NCBI GenBank assembly: GCA_964640305.1
Contig: CAZXFF010000065.1
Location: forward strand, 1 to 8,202
Source of the DNA: Coprenecus sp964640305
GTDB lineage: Bacteria; Bacteroidota; Bacteroidia; Bacteroidales; UBA932
DNA length: 8,202 bases
Reading direction: 5' to 3'
Position 1 is the first letter of the stretch. The number at the start of each line of letters is the position of its first letter. A program made the position numbers and the translations under genes. This document shows positions 1 through 6,861 of the stretch, piece after piece. The notes beneath the pieces were generated by a model. That model was not told the DNA's origin. It ran no database searches and saw nothing but the letters and a program-made list of their open reading frames with translations.

Positions 1-8
1 GTACACCT
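1..8 (-). mobile_element. Possible last bases of an insertion-sequence end at the window edge
   Basis: The window opens with GTACACCT. This is the reverse complement of AGGTGTAC, which lies inside the IS3-like end at 8154-8161. If an element of the same kind lies just outside the window, these would be its outermost bases. Eight bases is very little evidence and chance is possible. The same word also occurs at 488-495, without any further similarity to an IS end. Confidence 0.2.
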
Positions 9-131
9 GCGGAAGTCCTTCAGCTGGCAATCTGCCCACTAAGCCTTCTCGCTGGTGTACGCAGAATACGTACTGCCACAACGCCCATTATTCGCCATAT
101 TTTGGGCGGTGTGGATGTGGGCATCGGAATG

Positions 132-155
132 AATGCGGTGTGGAATGCGGTGTGG
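132..155 (+). repeat. Perfect 12-bp tandem repeat, two copies
   Basis: AATGCGGTGTGG occurs twice head-to-tail at 132-143 and 144-155. Related GGCGGTGTG words occur at 106-113 and 172-180, so bases 104-180 form a small G-rich repeat cluster around the core CGGTGTG. No function is evident. Confidence 0.75.
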
Positions 156-413
156 AAGGGAAGAACTTTGGGGCGGTGTGTAAAGAAGGAGTGGGACAGA
201 ATGTCTAGGTGGCTGAAGTGAATACGGAATACGAACGACAACGGGAGGAAAGAGTGACTTTGTGGTGGTGCCGGAAAGCCGTACAAGTGAACATCAGTGG
301 AAAACCTAAACCCAAAACTGGGTCGCTTCCGTATTTGCCTGATAATATGCGCATTGAGAACATGCATGAATGTTAGGATTGCCCAAATCGGGGCAAAATC
401 AGCTGTTCCAGGC

Positions 414-486
414 AAACCTAACCTCCATATGTTTTTCCATTTATTTGACAATCAGAGCATTGCGTACATGAAGGCACGTTAGGTTT
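414..486. repeat. Inverted repeat, 9-bp arms with 55-bp interior
   Basis: AAACCTAAC at 414-422 is exactly complementary to GTTAGGTTT at 478-486. The wide interior makes a simple terminator unlikely. The geometry resembles the paired arms of the repeat copies just downstream, although the arm sequence differs. Confidence 0.5.
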
Positions 487-521
487 TAGGTGTACCGGAT
501 AGGATCTTATTTTTCCGAGGA

Positions 522-545
522 GGGACTAAAGGTGCCGGGACTAAA
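522..545 (+). repeat. 9-bp direct repeat GGGACTAAA, two copies
   Basis: GGGACTAAA occurs at 522-530 and 537-545, separated by six bases, immediately before the first ~100-bp repeat copy. It may be part of that element's border. No function is evident. Confidence 0.5.
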
Positions 546-546
546 T

Positions 547-650
547 GGGCCTTTGCATAGGCGCGAATTGGTAACATGCTGGGTATAAGAAATATACAAA
601 AACAGATCTATGCAAAGGGTCGGTAAAATTGGGAAAAATGCCGAGAATCC
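547..650 (+). repeat. Copy A of a ~100-bp repeat with TTTGCA/TGCAAA arms
   Basis: The unit opens with CTTTGCATA (551-559), answered by the inverted arm TATGCAAAG (609-617), and closes with GAATCC (645-650). Copy B follows directly, and a diverged copy C lies at 8041-8143. By eye, A and C align over 100 bases without gaps at roughly half identity, with matches concentrated in the two arms, an ACAAA block between them and the GAATCC end. It has no coding potential. It could be a short interspersed or MITE-like element or a structured transcript. Confidence 0.5.
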
Positions 651-653
651 GGG

Positions 654-772
654 GGGCTTTGCATAAAGCCCTAATCGGTAATGCTCTAAGTATTAGCGGT
701 ATGCAAAAAAGGCGCTATGCAAAGTGTCCTGCGAAACGGAGCGGCACAGTCAGGTTCCAAAGTCGAGAATCC
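654..772 (+). repeat. Copy B of the ~100-bp repeat, in tandem with copy A
   Basis: The same order of blocks as in copy A is present: CTTTGCATA (657-665), GGTAA (677-681), the inverted arm TATGCAAAG (716-724) and GAATCC (767-772). The arm-to-arm offset is 59 bases against 58 in copy A. The stretch between the right arm and GAATCC is about 15 bases longer than in copies A and C. An extra AGCGGTATGCAAAA block (695-708) places a second TGCAAA inside the unit. Confidence 0.5.
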
Positions 773-1005
773 TGCTGGATCGGAGTAAGTTGCGTTCCCA
801 GGTCGGTGAGGATTGTTCGAATCAAGTGGCAGATTTCAGGAGGACTTTACATATGGTGATTCATAATATGATGAGTGTTTGTCGTGTAACCAAATGGTTC
901 TATCTATGGTGTCCGATAGGGTTACAATAGTTGCCATCTCAGGAGTTCAGGCTGATATGTCCTGCTAGCGGATATGTAGGGGAGTATGTCAAAACAGTCC
1001 CAATC

Positions 1006-1038
1006 TTTCTCTTCCTTCGGCTTAAATAGTTATATTTG
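1006..1038 (+). promoter_or_regulatory. Candidate Bacteroidota-type promoter for the yraN-pheS cluster
   Basis: TATATTTG at 1031-1038 matches the Bacteroides -7 consensus TAnnTTTG perfectly. A weak -33 candidate, TTTC at 1006-1009, lies 21 bases upstream, against a usual spacing near 19. Transcription would begin around 1045. That would rule out translation starting at the upstream ATG at 986. Confidence 0.35.
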
Positions 1039-1273
1039 CATTTACTTAGACGTAAATTTCAAGTATATGGGGCGTTGGGATGGTATGAAGGGACCTGGCC
1101 CGATCAGGATAGGGAGGTTTTCCCAGGGACGGGGAGGCAGTAGCGGAAAGAGGAGAAGGGCTTCAATGGAGGCACAAGGGGATAGTGGGAAGAGGATTGT
1201 TGCCGGTGTTTCCAAAAGGAGGAGAGAGTCTGCGGCTGAAGCAGGTATTCAGGACAATATTCCCTATTCTTGT

Positions 1274-1642
1274 ATGACTGCGAGATGCAAGGGAAAACTT
1301 TGGGAGGATTTTGCTTTGGAATATCTTTTGCAGCGTGGATACAAAGTACTTGAAAGGAACTGGTATTCCGGAAGGAAAGAGGTAGATTTGATTATGGAAG
1401 CGGAGGACGGGGTGCATTTTGTGGAGGTGAGATCAAGGGGGACAAGGGCTTTTGTGCCGCCACTCCAGACGGTGGATTCAAGGAAATGCAGCAGGATCCG
1501 TAAGGCAGCGGATACTTTCATGAAAAGGAAAGGACGCAATGCTGATGTACATTTTGACATTTTTGCATTATCCGTAGATGAGATTACCGGTGAACCTGTG
1601 TGCATGGATTTCATTGTTGACGCATTTGTATTTGATTTTTAG
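1274..1642 (+). CDS. yraN: YraN family (UPF0102) endonuclease-like protein
   Basis: A 122-residue cytoplasmic protein of the YraN/UPF0102 family, which has a restriction-endonuclease-like fold and no firmly assigned role. Family hallmarks are in order: GKLWEDFALEYLLQRGYK near residues 7-24, NW at 28-29, the RKEVDLI strand with its acidic pair, and HFVEVRSR as the second acidic motif, with R where many relatives have K. The length equals the usual ~120 residues, so I start at ATG 1274, where family similarity begins. The frame is open back to 986 and offers ATGs at 1067, 1085 and 1166; the last has AGGAG ten bases upstream. The extra stretch is Arg/Lys/Gly/Ser-rich and unlike the family. manC follows after 14 bases, so the two are probably co-transcribed. 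Confidence 0.8.
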   Translation: MTARCKGKLWEDFALEYLLQRGYKVLERNWYSGRKEVDLIMEAEDGVHFVEVRSRGTRAFVPPLQTVDSRKCSRIRKAADTFMKRKGRNADVHFDIFALSVDEITGEPVCMDFIVDAFVFDF

Positions 1643-1656
1643 AATATACAGACATT

Positions 1657-2751
1657 ATGAATAACAATTTTTACTGTGTAATCATGGCCGGTGGGGTCGG
1701 GAGCCGTTTCTGGCCTGTCAGCCGCAATTCCAGACCTAAGCAGTTCCTTGATATACTGGGAGTGGGGAGAAGTTTCCTTCAGCTTACATACGACCGTTTC
1801 AGGGGAATTGTCCCGAGTGAAAATATTCTGGTGGTGACTTCTGCATCGTATGCGGATATGGTCAAGAAACAACTTCCAGAACTGAAGGATGAAAACATCC
1901 TTCTTGAGCCCTACCGCAGGAATACGGCTCCGTGCATAGCTTATGCTGTGACGAAGATAAAGGCCATCAATCCGGATGCCACCATGATAGTAGCGCCTTC
2001 GGACCATTTCATATCCAATGAAGATCTGTTCAGGAATACACTGGCGACTGCCCTTGAATACGCAGCTGTAAAAGACGAATTGTTTACTCTGGGTATTGAC
2101 CCTACCAGACCTGAGACCGGATACGGTTACATACAGGCCAATATGAAAGATTCCAAGACAATTGACGGCAATATCGTCTATAAGGTCCGTACATTTACGG
2201 AGAAACCAGATGCGGAACTTGCAAAAGTTTTTGTCGAAAGCGGTGAATTTCTTTGGAATTCAGGTATATTCGTCTGGAATGCAAAGACCATTTGCGCTGA
2301 ACTCGAGGAGCATCTACCTGAAGTGTACTCACTTTTCAAGGATGGTCCGTCCTACTATGGTACCGTGCGTGAGGAGGAGTTTATCAAGCATGTTTACGGG
2401 GAGTGTCCAAGCATATCCATTGACTACGGTGTGATGGAGAAAACAAAGCACGCCTGGGTTTTCCAGGCATCATTCGGGTGGACAGATCTCGGTACATGGG
2501 AGTCTCTTTTCCTGCATGCCGAGAAGGATGACAGGAACAACCTTATAAAATGCAATGAACAGATCATCGATACGACTACAAACAGTATAATTGTCTCGAA
2601 AGAGCCCAATAAGCTCGTTGTTGTCAAAGGCCTTGACAGGTATATGGTCGTAAACACCGATGATGTGCTGATGATATGCCCTCGCGAGGACGGCAAATTC
2701 AAGGAAGTGATAGCCGACCTTGCTGTAAATGAAAAATCGAAATACATGTAA
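1657..2751 (+). CDS. manC: Mannose-1-phosphate guanylyltransferase
   Basis: A 364-residue nucleotidyltransferase that makes GDP-mannose from GTP and mannose-1-phosphate, feeding cell-surface glycans and GDP-fucose. The nucleotide-binding signature AGGVGSRFWPVSR...PKQF is at residues 11-30 and the downstream blocks are in the expected order: EPYRRNTAPC (84-93), APSDHFI (113-119), TGYGYI (154-159), FTEKP (180-184), LWNSGIFVW (199-207), SIDYGVMEK (254-262) and GWTDLGTW (274-281). It is the short form: the protein ends near residue 364, so the C-terminal cupin-type phosphomannose isomerase domain of ~470-residue bifunctional ManC/AlgA enzymes is absent. ATG 1657 places the signature at the normal distance from the N-terminus. 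There is no Shine-Dalgarno sequence. Gaps are 14 bases to yraN and 10 to arcA. Confidence 0.93.
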   Translation: MNNNFYCVIMAGGVGSRFWPVSRNSRPKQFLDILGVGRSFLQLTYDRFRGIVPSENILVVTSASYADMVKKQLPELKDENILLEPYRRNTAPCIAYAVTKIKAINPDATMIVAPSDHFISNEDLFRNTLATALEYAAVKDELFTLGIDPTRPETGYGYIQANMKDSKTIDGNIVYKVRTFTEKPDAELAKVFVESGEFLWNSGIFVWNAKTICAELEEHLPEVYSLFKDGPSYYGTVREEEFIKHVYGECPSISIDYGVMEKTKHAWVFQASFGWTDLGTWESLFLHAEKDDRNNLIKCNEQIIDTTTNSIIVSKEPNKLVVVKGLDRYMVVNTDDVLMICPREDGKFKEVIADLAVNEKSKYM

Positions 2752-2761
2752 AAGAAATCAT

Positions 2762-4042
2762 ATGACTAGAAACACGTCACCATTGAAAATCGATATCCAA
2801 TCGGAGATTGGCGAACTGAATGCTGTATTGCTCCATACACCTGGGGCAGAAGTCGAGAACATGACTCCCAAAATGGCTCAGAGAGCACTTTACAGCGATA
2901 TCCTTAATCTTTCGATAGCACAGGAGGAATACGAACAGTTAAGAGGTGTCCTTTCGGGCATTGCCAAGGTATATACTGTAAACGATCTTCTTGTAAAAGT
3001 GCTTGAAGATGACAAACAGAGAAGGAACCTTCTTGGCAAAATATGCGTCATGGAAAATGTCACGGATTATTTCGAGACATTGATGGATATGAGTTCAAAG
3101 AATCTTGCCAAAGTCCTTATCGAGGGGCTGCCTGCCAAAATCAATACTCTGACATCTTTTCTGAATGAAGACTACTATGCACTGTTCCCTCTGTATAATT
3201 TCTATTTCACAAGGGATGCTTCGGTTACTATAGGCAACCAGGCTCTTATCTGCAAGATGGCAAATAAGGTACGTGCAAGGGAATCCCTGATAATGGAAGC
3301 GATATATACAGGAAGCGGGGAGTTTGACTGCTCTACCATCAATGCGTATGACTATCAGCCGGGAAACCAGCAGCTGTATATGGAAGGAGGGGATATCCTC
3401 ATTGCCAGGGATGATATTCTCCTTATCGGGAACGGTATGCGTACAAGTACGATCGGTATCGATATGCTGGCAGCCCGCCTTGCAAAATCATCCCCCGAGG
3501 GACGCAAGCACATAATCGTGCAGCAGCTACCCCATTCGCCCGAATCATTCATCCATCTGGATATGGTGTTTACGTTGCTTGATACAGACAAATGTATGGT
3601 TTTCGAGCCTCTTATCCTAGGTGACAACCAGTATCAGACAGTACATATTACCATTGAGAACGGAAAGGTCATAAAAATCAACAGTGTCGCAAATATCCTG
3701 TCTGTCCTCAAGCGGTTGGGTATGGATCTGGAGCCTATTTCCTGCGGCGGACAGTCCGATGAATGGGATCAGGAAAGGGAACAGTGGCACAGCGGGGCCA
3801 ATTTCTTTGCTTTTGCTCCTGGAAAAGTGATTTCCTACGCCCGCAATACGCATACTTTGGCAGAACTGGAAAAGCACGGATTCGAGATAATTCCGGCATG
3901 GGATGTAATAGAAGGGAAAGCTTCGATAGAAGGTGACAAGAAGTGTGTGGTTACCATTGAGGGTTCAGAACTTCCGAGAGGCGGTGGCGGAGCCCGTTGC
4001 ATGACTATGCCTTTATCAAGAAAATCAGTAAAATGGGAATAA
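2762..4042 (+). CDS. arcA: Arginine deiminase
   Basis: A 426-residue cytoplasmic enzyme of the guanidino-group-modifying superfamily, predicted to hydrolyse L-arginine to citrulline and ammonia. The catalytic set is complete in this numbering: Asp152 in FTRDAS, Glu208 in MEGGD, His265 and Asp267 in FIHLDMVF, and nucleophile Cys413 in GGGGARCMTMP. The N-terminal SEIGELNAVLLHTPG and ALYSDILNLS segments are also typical, and the length fits arginine deiminases (~410-420). I chose ATG 2762, 10 bases after the manC stop. An in-frame ATG at 2729 would add 11 residues and overlap manC by 23 bases. No ornithine carbamoyltransferase, carbamate kinase or arginine/ornithine antiporter lies in the window, so the enzyme is separated from the usual ADI-pathway partners. 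pheS follows after 15 bases. Confidence 0.92.
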   Translation: MTRNTSPLKIDIQSEIGELNAVLLHTPGAEVENMTPKMAQRALYSDILNLSIAQEEYEQLRGVLSGIAKVYTVNDLLVKVLEDDKQRRNLLGKICVMENVTDYFETLMDMSSKNLAKVLIEGLPAKINTLTSFLNEDYYALFPLYNFYFTRDASVTIGNQALICKMANKVRARESLIMEAIYTGSGEFDCSTINAYDYQPGNQQLYMEGGDILIARDDILLIGNGMRTSTIGIDMLAARLAKSSPEGRKHIIVQQLPHSPESFIHLDMVFTLLDTDKCMVFEPLILGDNQYQTVHITIENGKVIKINSVANILSVLKRLGMDLEPISCGGQSDEWDQEREQWHSGANFFAFAPGKVISYARNTHTLAELEKHGFEIIPAWDVIEGKASIEGDKKCVVTIEGSELPRGGGGARCMTMPLSRKSVKWE

Positions 4043-4057
4043 AATAATTCGGATATC

Positions 4058-5080
4058 ATGAATGACAGGATTGAAAGCCTTTTGGCCGCAATAGATTCGG
4101 CTAAGGCAAAAAGTGAAAAGGAAATAGAGGAATTGAGGGTACGCCTCCTCGGTAAGAAGGGGGAAATCACCAGACTCTTTGAGGAGTTCAGGACAATTTC
4201 AGCGGATCAGAAGAAAGTTTTCGGTCAGAAGTTGAATGAACTGAAAAACAAGGCTGCCGCCAAGGTGGAAGAATTGCGCAGCTCGCTTGAGGAAAGCGGG
4301 GCATCAGCAGCAAGTTTCGATATGACAATGCCGGGCGATACGCTTGAATTGGGTACAAGACACCCAATCTCCATAACACGTGAAGAGATTATCTCCATAT
4401 TCAGGAAGCTTGGCTATTCAATAGCGGAAGGGCCTGAAATTGAGGACGACTATCATGTATTCGAAGCCCTGAACTTCCCTCCTGAACATCCGGCAAGGGA
4501 TATGCAGGATACATTCTTCATTTCTTCCGGAAAAAATCCTATTCTTCTGAGGACACATACGAGTTCTGTGCAGGTCCGCACAATGGAACGTCAGGAACCG
4601 CCCATCAGGGTCATCTGTCCCGGCAGGGTTTTCAGAAATGAGGCTATTTCGGCCAGGGCACATTGTATCTTCCATCAGGTGGAAGGACTTTATATCGACA
4701 AAGGTGTGTCTTTTGCAGACCTGAAACAGTCTATCCTTCTTTTTGTACGGGAAATGTTCGGACCGGATACGAAAATCCGCATGCGCCCTTCGTATTTCCC
4801 GTTCACGGAACCCAGCACAGAAGTAGACATCAGCTGCAATATCTGCGGCGGCAAAGGCTGCAACATATGCAAGGGTACCGGCTGGCTGGAAATAATGGGT
4901 GCGGGAATGGTCGATCCGAATGTCTTGTCTGCTTCAGGTATCGATCCTGAGGTGTATTCAGGTTTTGCCTTCGGTATGGGTATTGAGAGGATAGCAATGC
5001 TCAAGTGGCAGGTGCGCGACCTTCGTCTCTATTTCGAGAATGACGTACGTTTCCTCAGAGAGTTCGAGACATCGATATAG
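4058..5080 (+). CDS. pheS: Phenylalanine--tRNA ligase alpha subunit
   Basis: The 340-residue catalytic alpha chain of the cytoplasmic (alpha-beta)2 enzyme that charges tRNA-Phe. Residues 1-85 are a charged, heptad-like N-terminal coiled-coil arm that contacts tRNA. The class II catalytic core follows: GPEIEDDYHVFEALNFP (125-141), RTHTSS (165-170), motif 2 around RVFRNEAISARAH with HQVEGLYID (190-214), FPFTEPSTEVD (247-257) and motif 3 GFAFGMGIERIAML (302-315). Cys260, 263, 268 and 271 form a CxxC-x4-CxxC knuckle before GTGWLEIMGAGMV, an arrangement seen in PheS of several phyla. Length is normal. The beta-subunit gene pheT is not next to it. The last 26 bases overlap the convergent barrel-protein gene. 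Confidence 0.96.
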   Translation: MNDRIESLLAAIDSAKAKSEKEIEELRVRLLGKKGEITRLFEEFRTISADQKKVFGQKLNELKNKAAAKVEELRSSLEESGASAASFDMTMPGDTLELGTRHPISITREEIISIFRKLGYSIAEGPEIEDDYHVFEALNFPPEHPARDMQDTFFISSGKNPILLRTHTSSVQVRTMERQEPPIRVICPGRVFRNEAISARAHCIFHQVEGLYIDKGVSFADLKQSILLFVREMFGPDTKIRMRPSYFPFTEPSTEVDISCNICGGKGCNICKGTGWLEIMGAGMVDPNVLSASGIDPEVYSGFAFGMGIERIAMLKWQVRDLRLYFENDVRFLREFETSI

Positions 5081-6305
5081 AGAATCTAAGTCCGAACCTC
5101 AGGTAGAAATTAAAGGGTTTTGACTTATATATAGTATTCAGCTCGGAGCCGTCATCGAAGAAGTATCCGATGCCGGGTTCCACGTACAGGCCCAGATTGT
5201 CAAGGATGTTGAACTGGAATCCTGCTACGGCGTTGACAGACCATTGATCGGGACGGGAATCTATGCTTTCACTGCGGTTCCCGTCCCTGTTTTCGTTATC
5301 GATACGGTATGTGTAAGTCCTGGTCCCCTCTATGGCTTTTTCATAGGTGCCCCCAGCAGCGATATACAGGTCTATAAAACGGCTGTCCCAGATGTCATAG
5401 CTGACAATAAGGGGAATGCCTATGTAATGCAGTGTCTCTTCGGTTGTAAAGTTGTTTTCCTTCGTTCCTGAGACAGTGTTGGAAGACAGATATGTATAGC
5501 TCATTCCACTCTCTATGCCGACTCTGCAGGGAAATGTGTATCTGACTGAAAGTCCTGCGCGTACCGGAGGTTTATATGATGTCTTGGTGTTGATCTCCCG
5601 TCCGGAATTCTTCATGGCTATGTTGCCGATAGGGTCTTCCCATAATCCGTTTACCATAGTTGTGGACGGTAGGATAGGGGATGACATATTCGAAGCCTGG
5701 GAATAGCCTGTCGAATTATAGGTTGTACCAGGCAGATTGGATGTTGACAGGCTAATGTCCAGGCGCGATTTTCGGATCCGTTCCGGGATATCTTCAGGAA
5801 ATGCAGGATAGTCTGTAATCCTTTCAGGGACGGATATGCTTTCAGAAAGTGATGGATCTGTCGGGGAGGATGATACTTCAGGCGTTGTTGTGGGGACTTC
5901 TGCCGTTTTTTCAGTTTCCGGTTCTGCAGTTTCTGCATTGGACTGTACAGGATCCGTGACAGGCTGTGCCGCCGGAGCTGTGCTTACGGGCAGTGTTTCC
6001 CTGAGTATGTTGTCCAGATCCAGGTATGCAATTTCACCTTCCGGTGCGGGAATGACCGTCACGGGAGCATCTGTGCCTCCCTGTTCCGATGAAACTTCAG
6101 CTATCACTTCCTGATGCAGAGGCTCCCTGCGCAATGTTACAAGAAGCGAAATTGCAATGCATGCGGCAGCAGCGGCAGGTATAAGTATGACCTTCCATCC
6201 TGATTTTCTTGAGGCACTTCCTGTTCTGGAGAGAATATCTTCCCAAAGTCCTTCGATTTCGGGTTCTTCGTAATTGTCCAGTTTCCTTTTTAAATCATCG
6301 AGCAT
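5055..6305 (-). CDS. Membrane-anchored protein with C-terminal outer-membrane barrel domain; putative anti-sigma partner
   Basis: A 416-residue protein in three parts. Residues 1-37 are a charged, probably cytoplasmic segment containing EEPEIEGLWEDILSR. Residues 38-57 are a single hydrophobic helix. Residues ~60-175 are a periplasmic, Pro/Thr/Glu/Ser-rich low-complexity linker (densest at 104-160). Residues ~180-416 alternate polar and hydrophobic residues with many aromatics (YIGIPLIVSYDI, GLYVEPGIGYFF, FNFYLRFGLRFSI), as in small OmpA/PorT-like barrels. There is no cleavable signal peptide. It follows the ECF sigma gene with an 11-base overlap, which suggests translational coupling and an anti-sigma role for the N-terminus; the HxxxCxxC zinc motif of classic anti-sigma factors is absent. 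Similar sigma/barrel pairs are common in Bacteroidota. The sigma-binding role is inference. The last eight or so residues, after the natural barrel end LRFSI, lie inside the pheS 3' end. Confidence 0.75.
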   Translation of the reverse strand: MLDDLKRKLDNYEEPEIEGLWEDILSRTGSASRKSGWKVILIPAAAAACIAISLLVTLRREPLHQEVIAEVSSEQGGTDAPVTVIPAPEGEIAYLDLDNILRETLPVSTAPAAQPVTDPVQSNAETAEPETEKTAEVPTTTPEVSSSPTDPSLSESISVPERITDYPAFPEDIPERIRKSRLDISLSTSNLPGTTYNSTGYSQASNMSSPILPSTTMVNGLWEDPIGNIAMKNSGREINTKTSYKPPVRAGLSVRYTFPCRVGIESGMSYTYLSSNTVSGTKENNFTTEETLHYIGIPLIVSYDIWDSRFIDLYIAAGGTYEKAIEGTRTYTYRIDNENRDGNRSESIDSRPDQWSVNAVAGFQFNILDNLGLYVEPGIGYFFDDGSELNTIYKSKPFNFYLRFGLRFSISMSRTL

Positions 6306-6861
6306 ATTTCCGGTATTCGTTGATCATGTCAATCAGCATCTTTTTTGCCCTGTGCAGGCATGAGGCCGATGTCCCCTCTGATATGTCCAGCATTCTGGAG
6401 ATTTCCCTGTGGCTGTATTCCTGAAAGATATACAGGTTAAAGACGGTCCTGTATTTCTCTGGCAGGTTACGTATCATTTTCTGAAGTTCGGATGCAGGTA
6501 TGTCGTCAGTTTTCGGGTCTTCCTCTTCGGTTTCAGTGTATGGAATATCCAGCTCAGTTGCTTCTTTGGCACCGGATATCCTGTCTTTTCGGAGGTGTTT
6601 GAGGGATTCGTTGACGACTATCCGTGTCATCCAGGCCCTTAAGGAGCCGCTTCCGCGGTAGTCGAAATTCCTGATGGATGACAGAATCTTTACCATGCTG
6701 TCCTGAAGTATATCCCTGACATCTTCAATGTCCGTGATATACCTCGAACATACGGCAGTAAGATAACCAATATGTCTGTCGTATAAAGATCTCATTGCAG
6801 CGACATCGCCTTTGGCTGCCGCTGCAATGATCTGTGTTTCTCTGTCATCCGCAAATCTCAC
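6295..6861 (-). CDS. ECF-type RNA polymerase sigma factor
   Basis: A 188-residue sigma-70 family group 4 (ECF) factor that would direct RNA polymerase to a specific set of promoters. Region 2 spans residues ~24-92: AMRSLYDRHIGYLTAVCSRY, then DVRDILQDSMVKIL and SLRAWMTRIVVNESLKHLRK. An acidic linker rich in Glu/Asp (~103-120) leads to region 4 at ~124-176, LPEKYRTVFNLYIFQEYSHREI followed by the helix-turn-helix RMLDISEGTSASCLHRAKK. Regions 3 and 1.1 are absent, as expected. I chose GTG at 6861. It overlaps the lipoprotein stop as GTGA, has GGAGG ten bases upstream (6872-6876), and puts region 2 at the normal distance. The alternative ATG at 6939 would run 82 bases into the upstream gene and add 26 residues unlike the family. 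The barrel-protein gene starts 11 bases before this stop. Confidence 0.92.
   Translation of the reverse strand: MRFADDRETQIIAAAAKGDVAAMRSLYDRHIGYLTAVCSRYITDIEDVRDILQDSMVKILSSIRNFDYRGSGSLRAWMTRIVVNESLKHLRKDRISGAKEATELDIPYTETEEEDPKTDDIPASELQKMIRNLPEKYRTVFNLYIFQEYSHREISRMLDISEGTSASCLHRAKKMLIDMINEYRKYAR

Larger units (their letters stand above)
1..1045. other. Gene-free, repeat-rich region upstream of the yraN cluster
   Basis: I find no believable gene here. The open frames are short, have no recognisable domains, overlap each other on both strands and have the erratic composition of translated non-coding DNA. The first 300 bases are strongly G-rich on the plus strand and carry GGTGTG-type short repeats. 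Bases 410-490 hold a wide inverted repeat, 522-545 a direct repeat, and 547-772 two copies of a ~100-bp element. The last ~200 bases contain no structure I can name apart from the candidate promoter near 1031. No tRNA or rRNA is recognisable. Confidence 0.6.

Noticed and set aside
379..396. TTGCCC-AAATCG-GGGCAA hairpin as a terminator
   Set aside because: The stem is only six pairs with no T-run on either strand and no gene ends next to it.
20..451. 143-codon minus-strand open frame near the window start
   Set aside because: Translation is Phe/His/Pro/Ser-rich with no domain, signal or membrane pattern, and it covers the G-rich repeat cluster. It looks like translated repeat DNA.
811..827. 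GTTCGAATC, resembling a tRNA T-loop
   Set aside because: The flanking stem pairs poorly and no acceptor, D or anticodon arm can be placed around it.
629..930. Overlapping plus-strand open frames in the repeat region
   Set aside because: They cross the tandem ~100-bp repeat, are short, overlap one another in different frames and have no recognisable content.
2729..2761. Upstream ATG for arcA
   Set aside because: It would overlap manC by 23 bases and add an 11-residue Asn/Lys/Arg-rich tail not typical of arginine deiminases; ATG 2762 fits better.
5632..5643. LWED word in the barrel protein repeating the N-terminal LWED
   Set aside because: The surrounding residues differ (MVNGLWEDPIG against EIEGLWEDILS), so an internal duplication is not supported.
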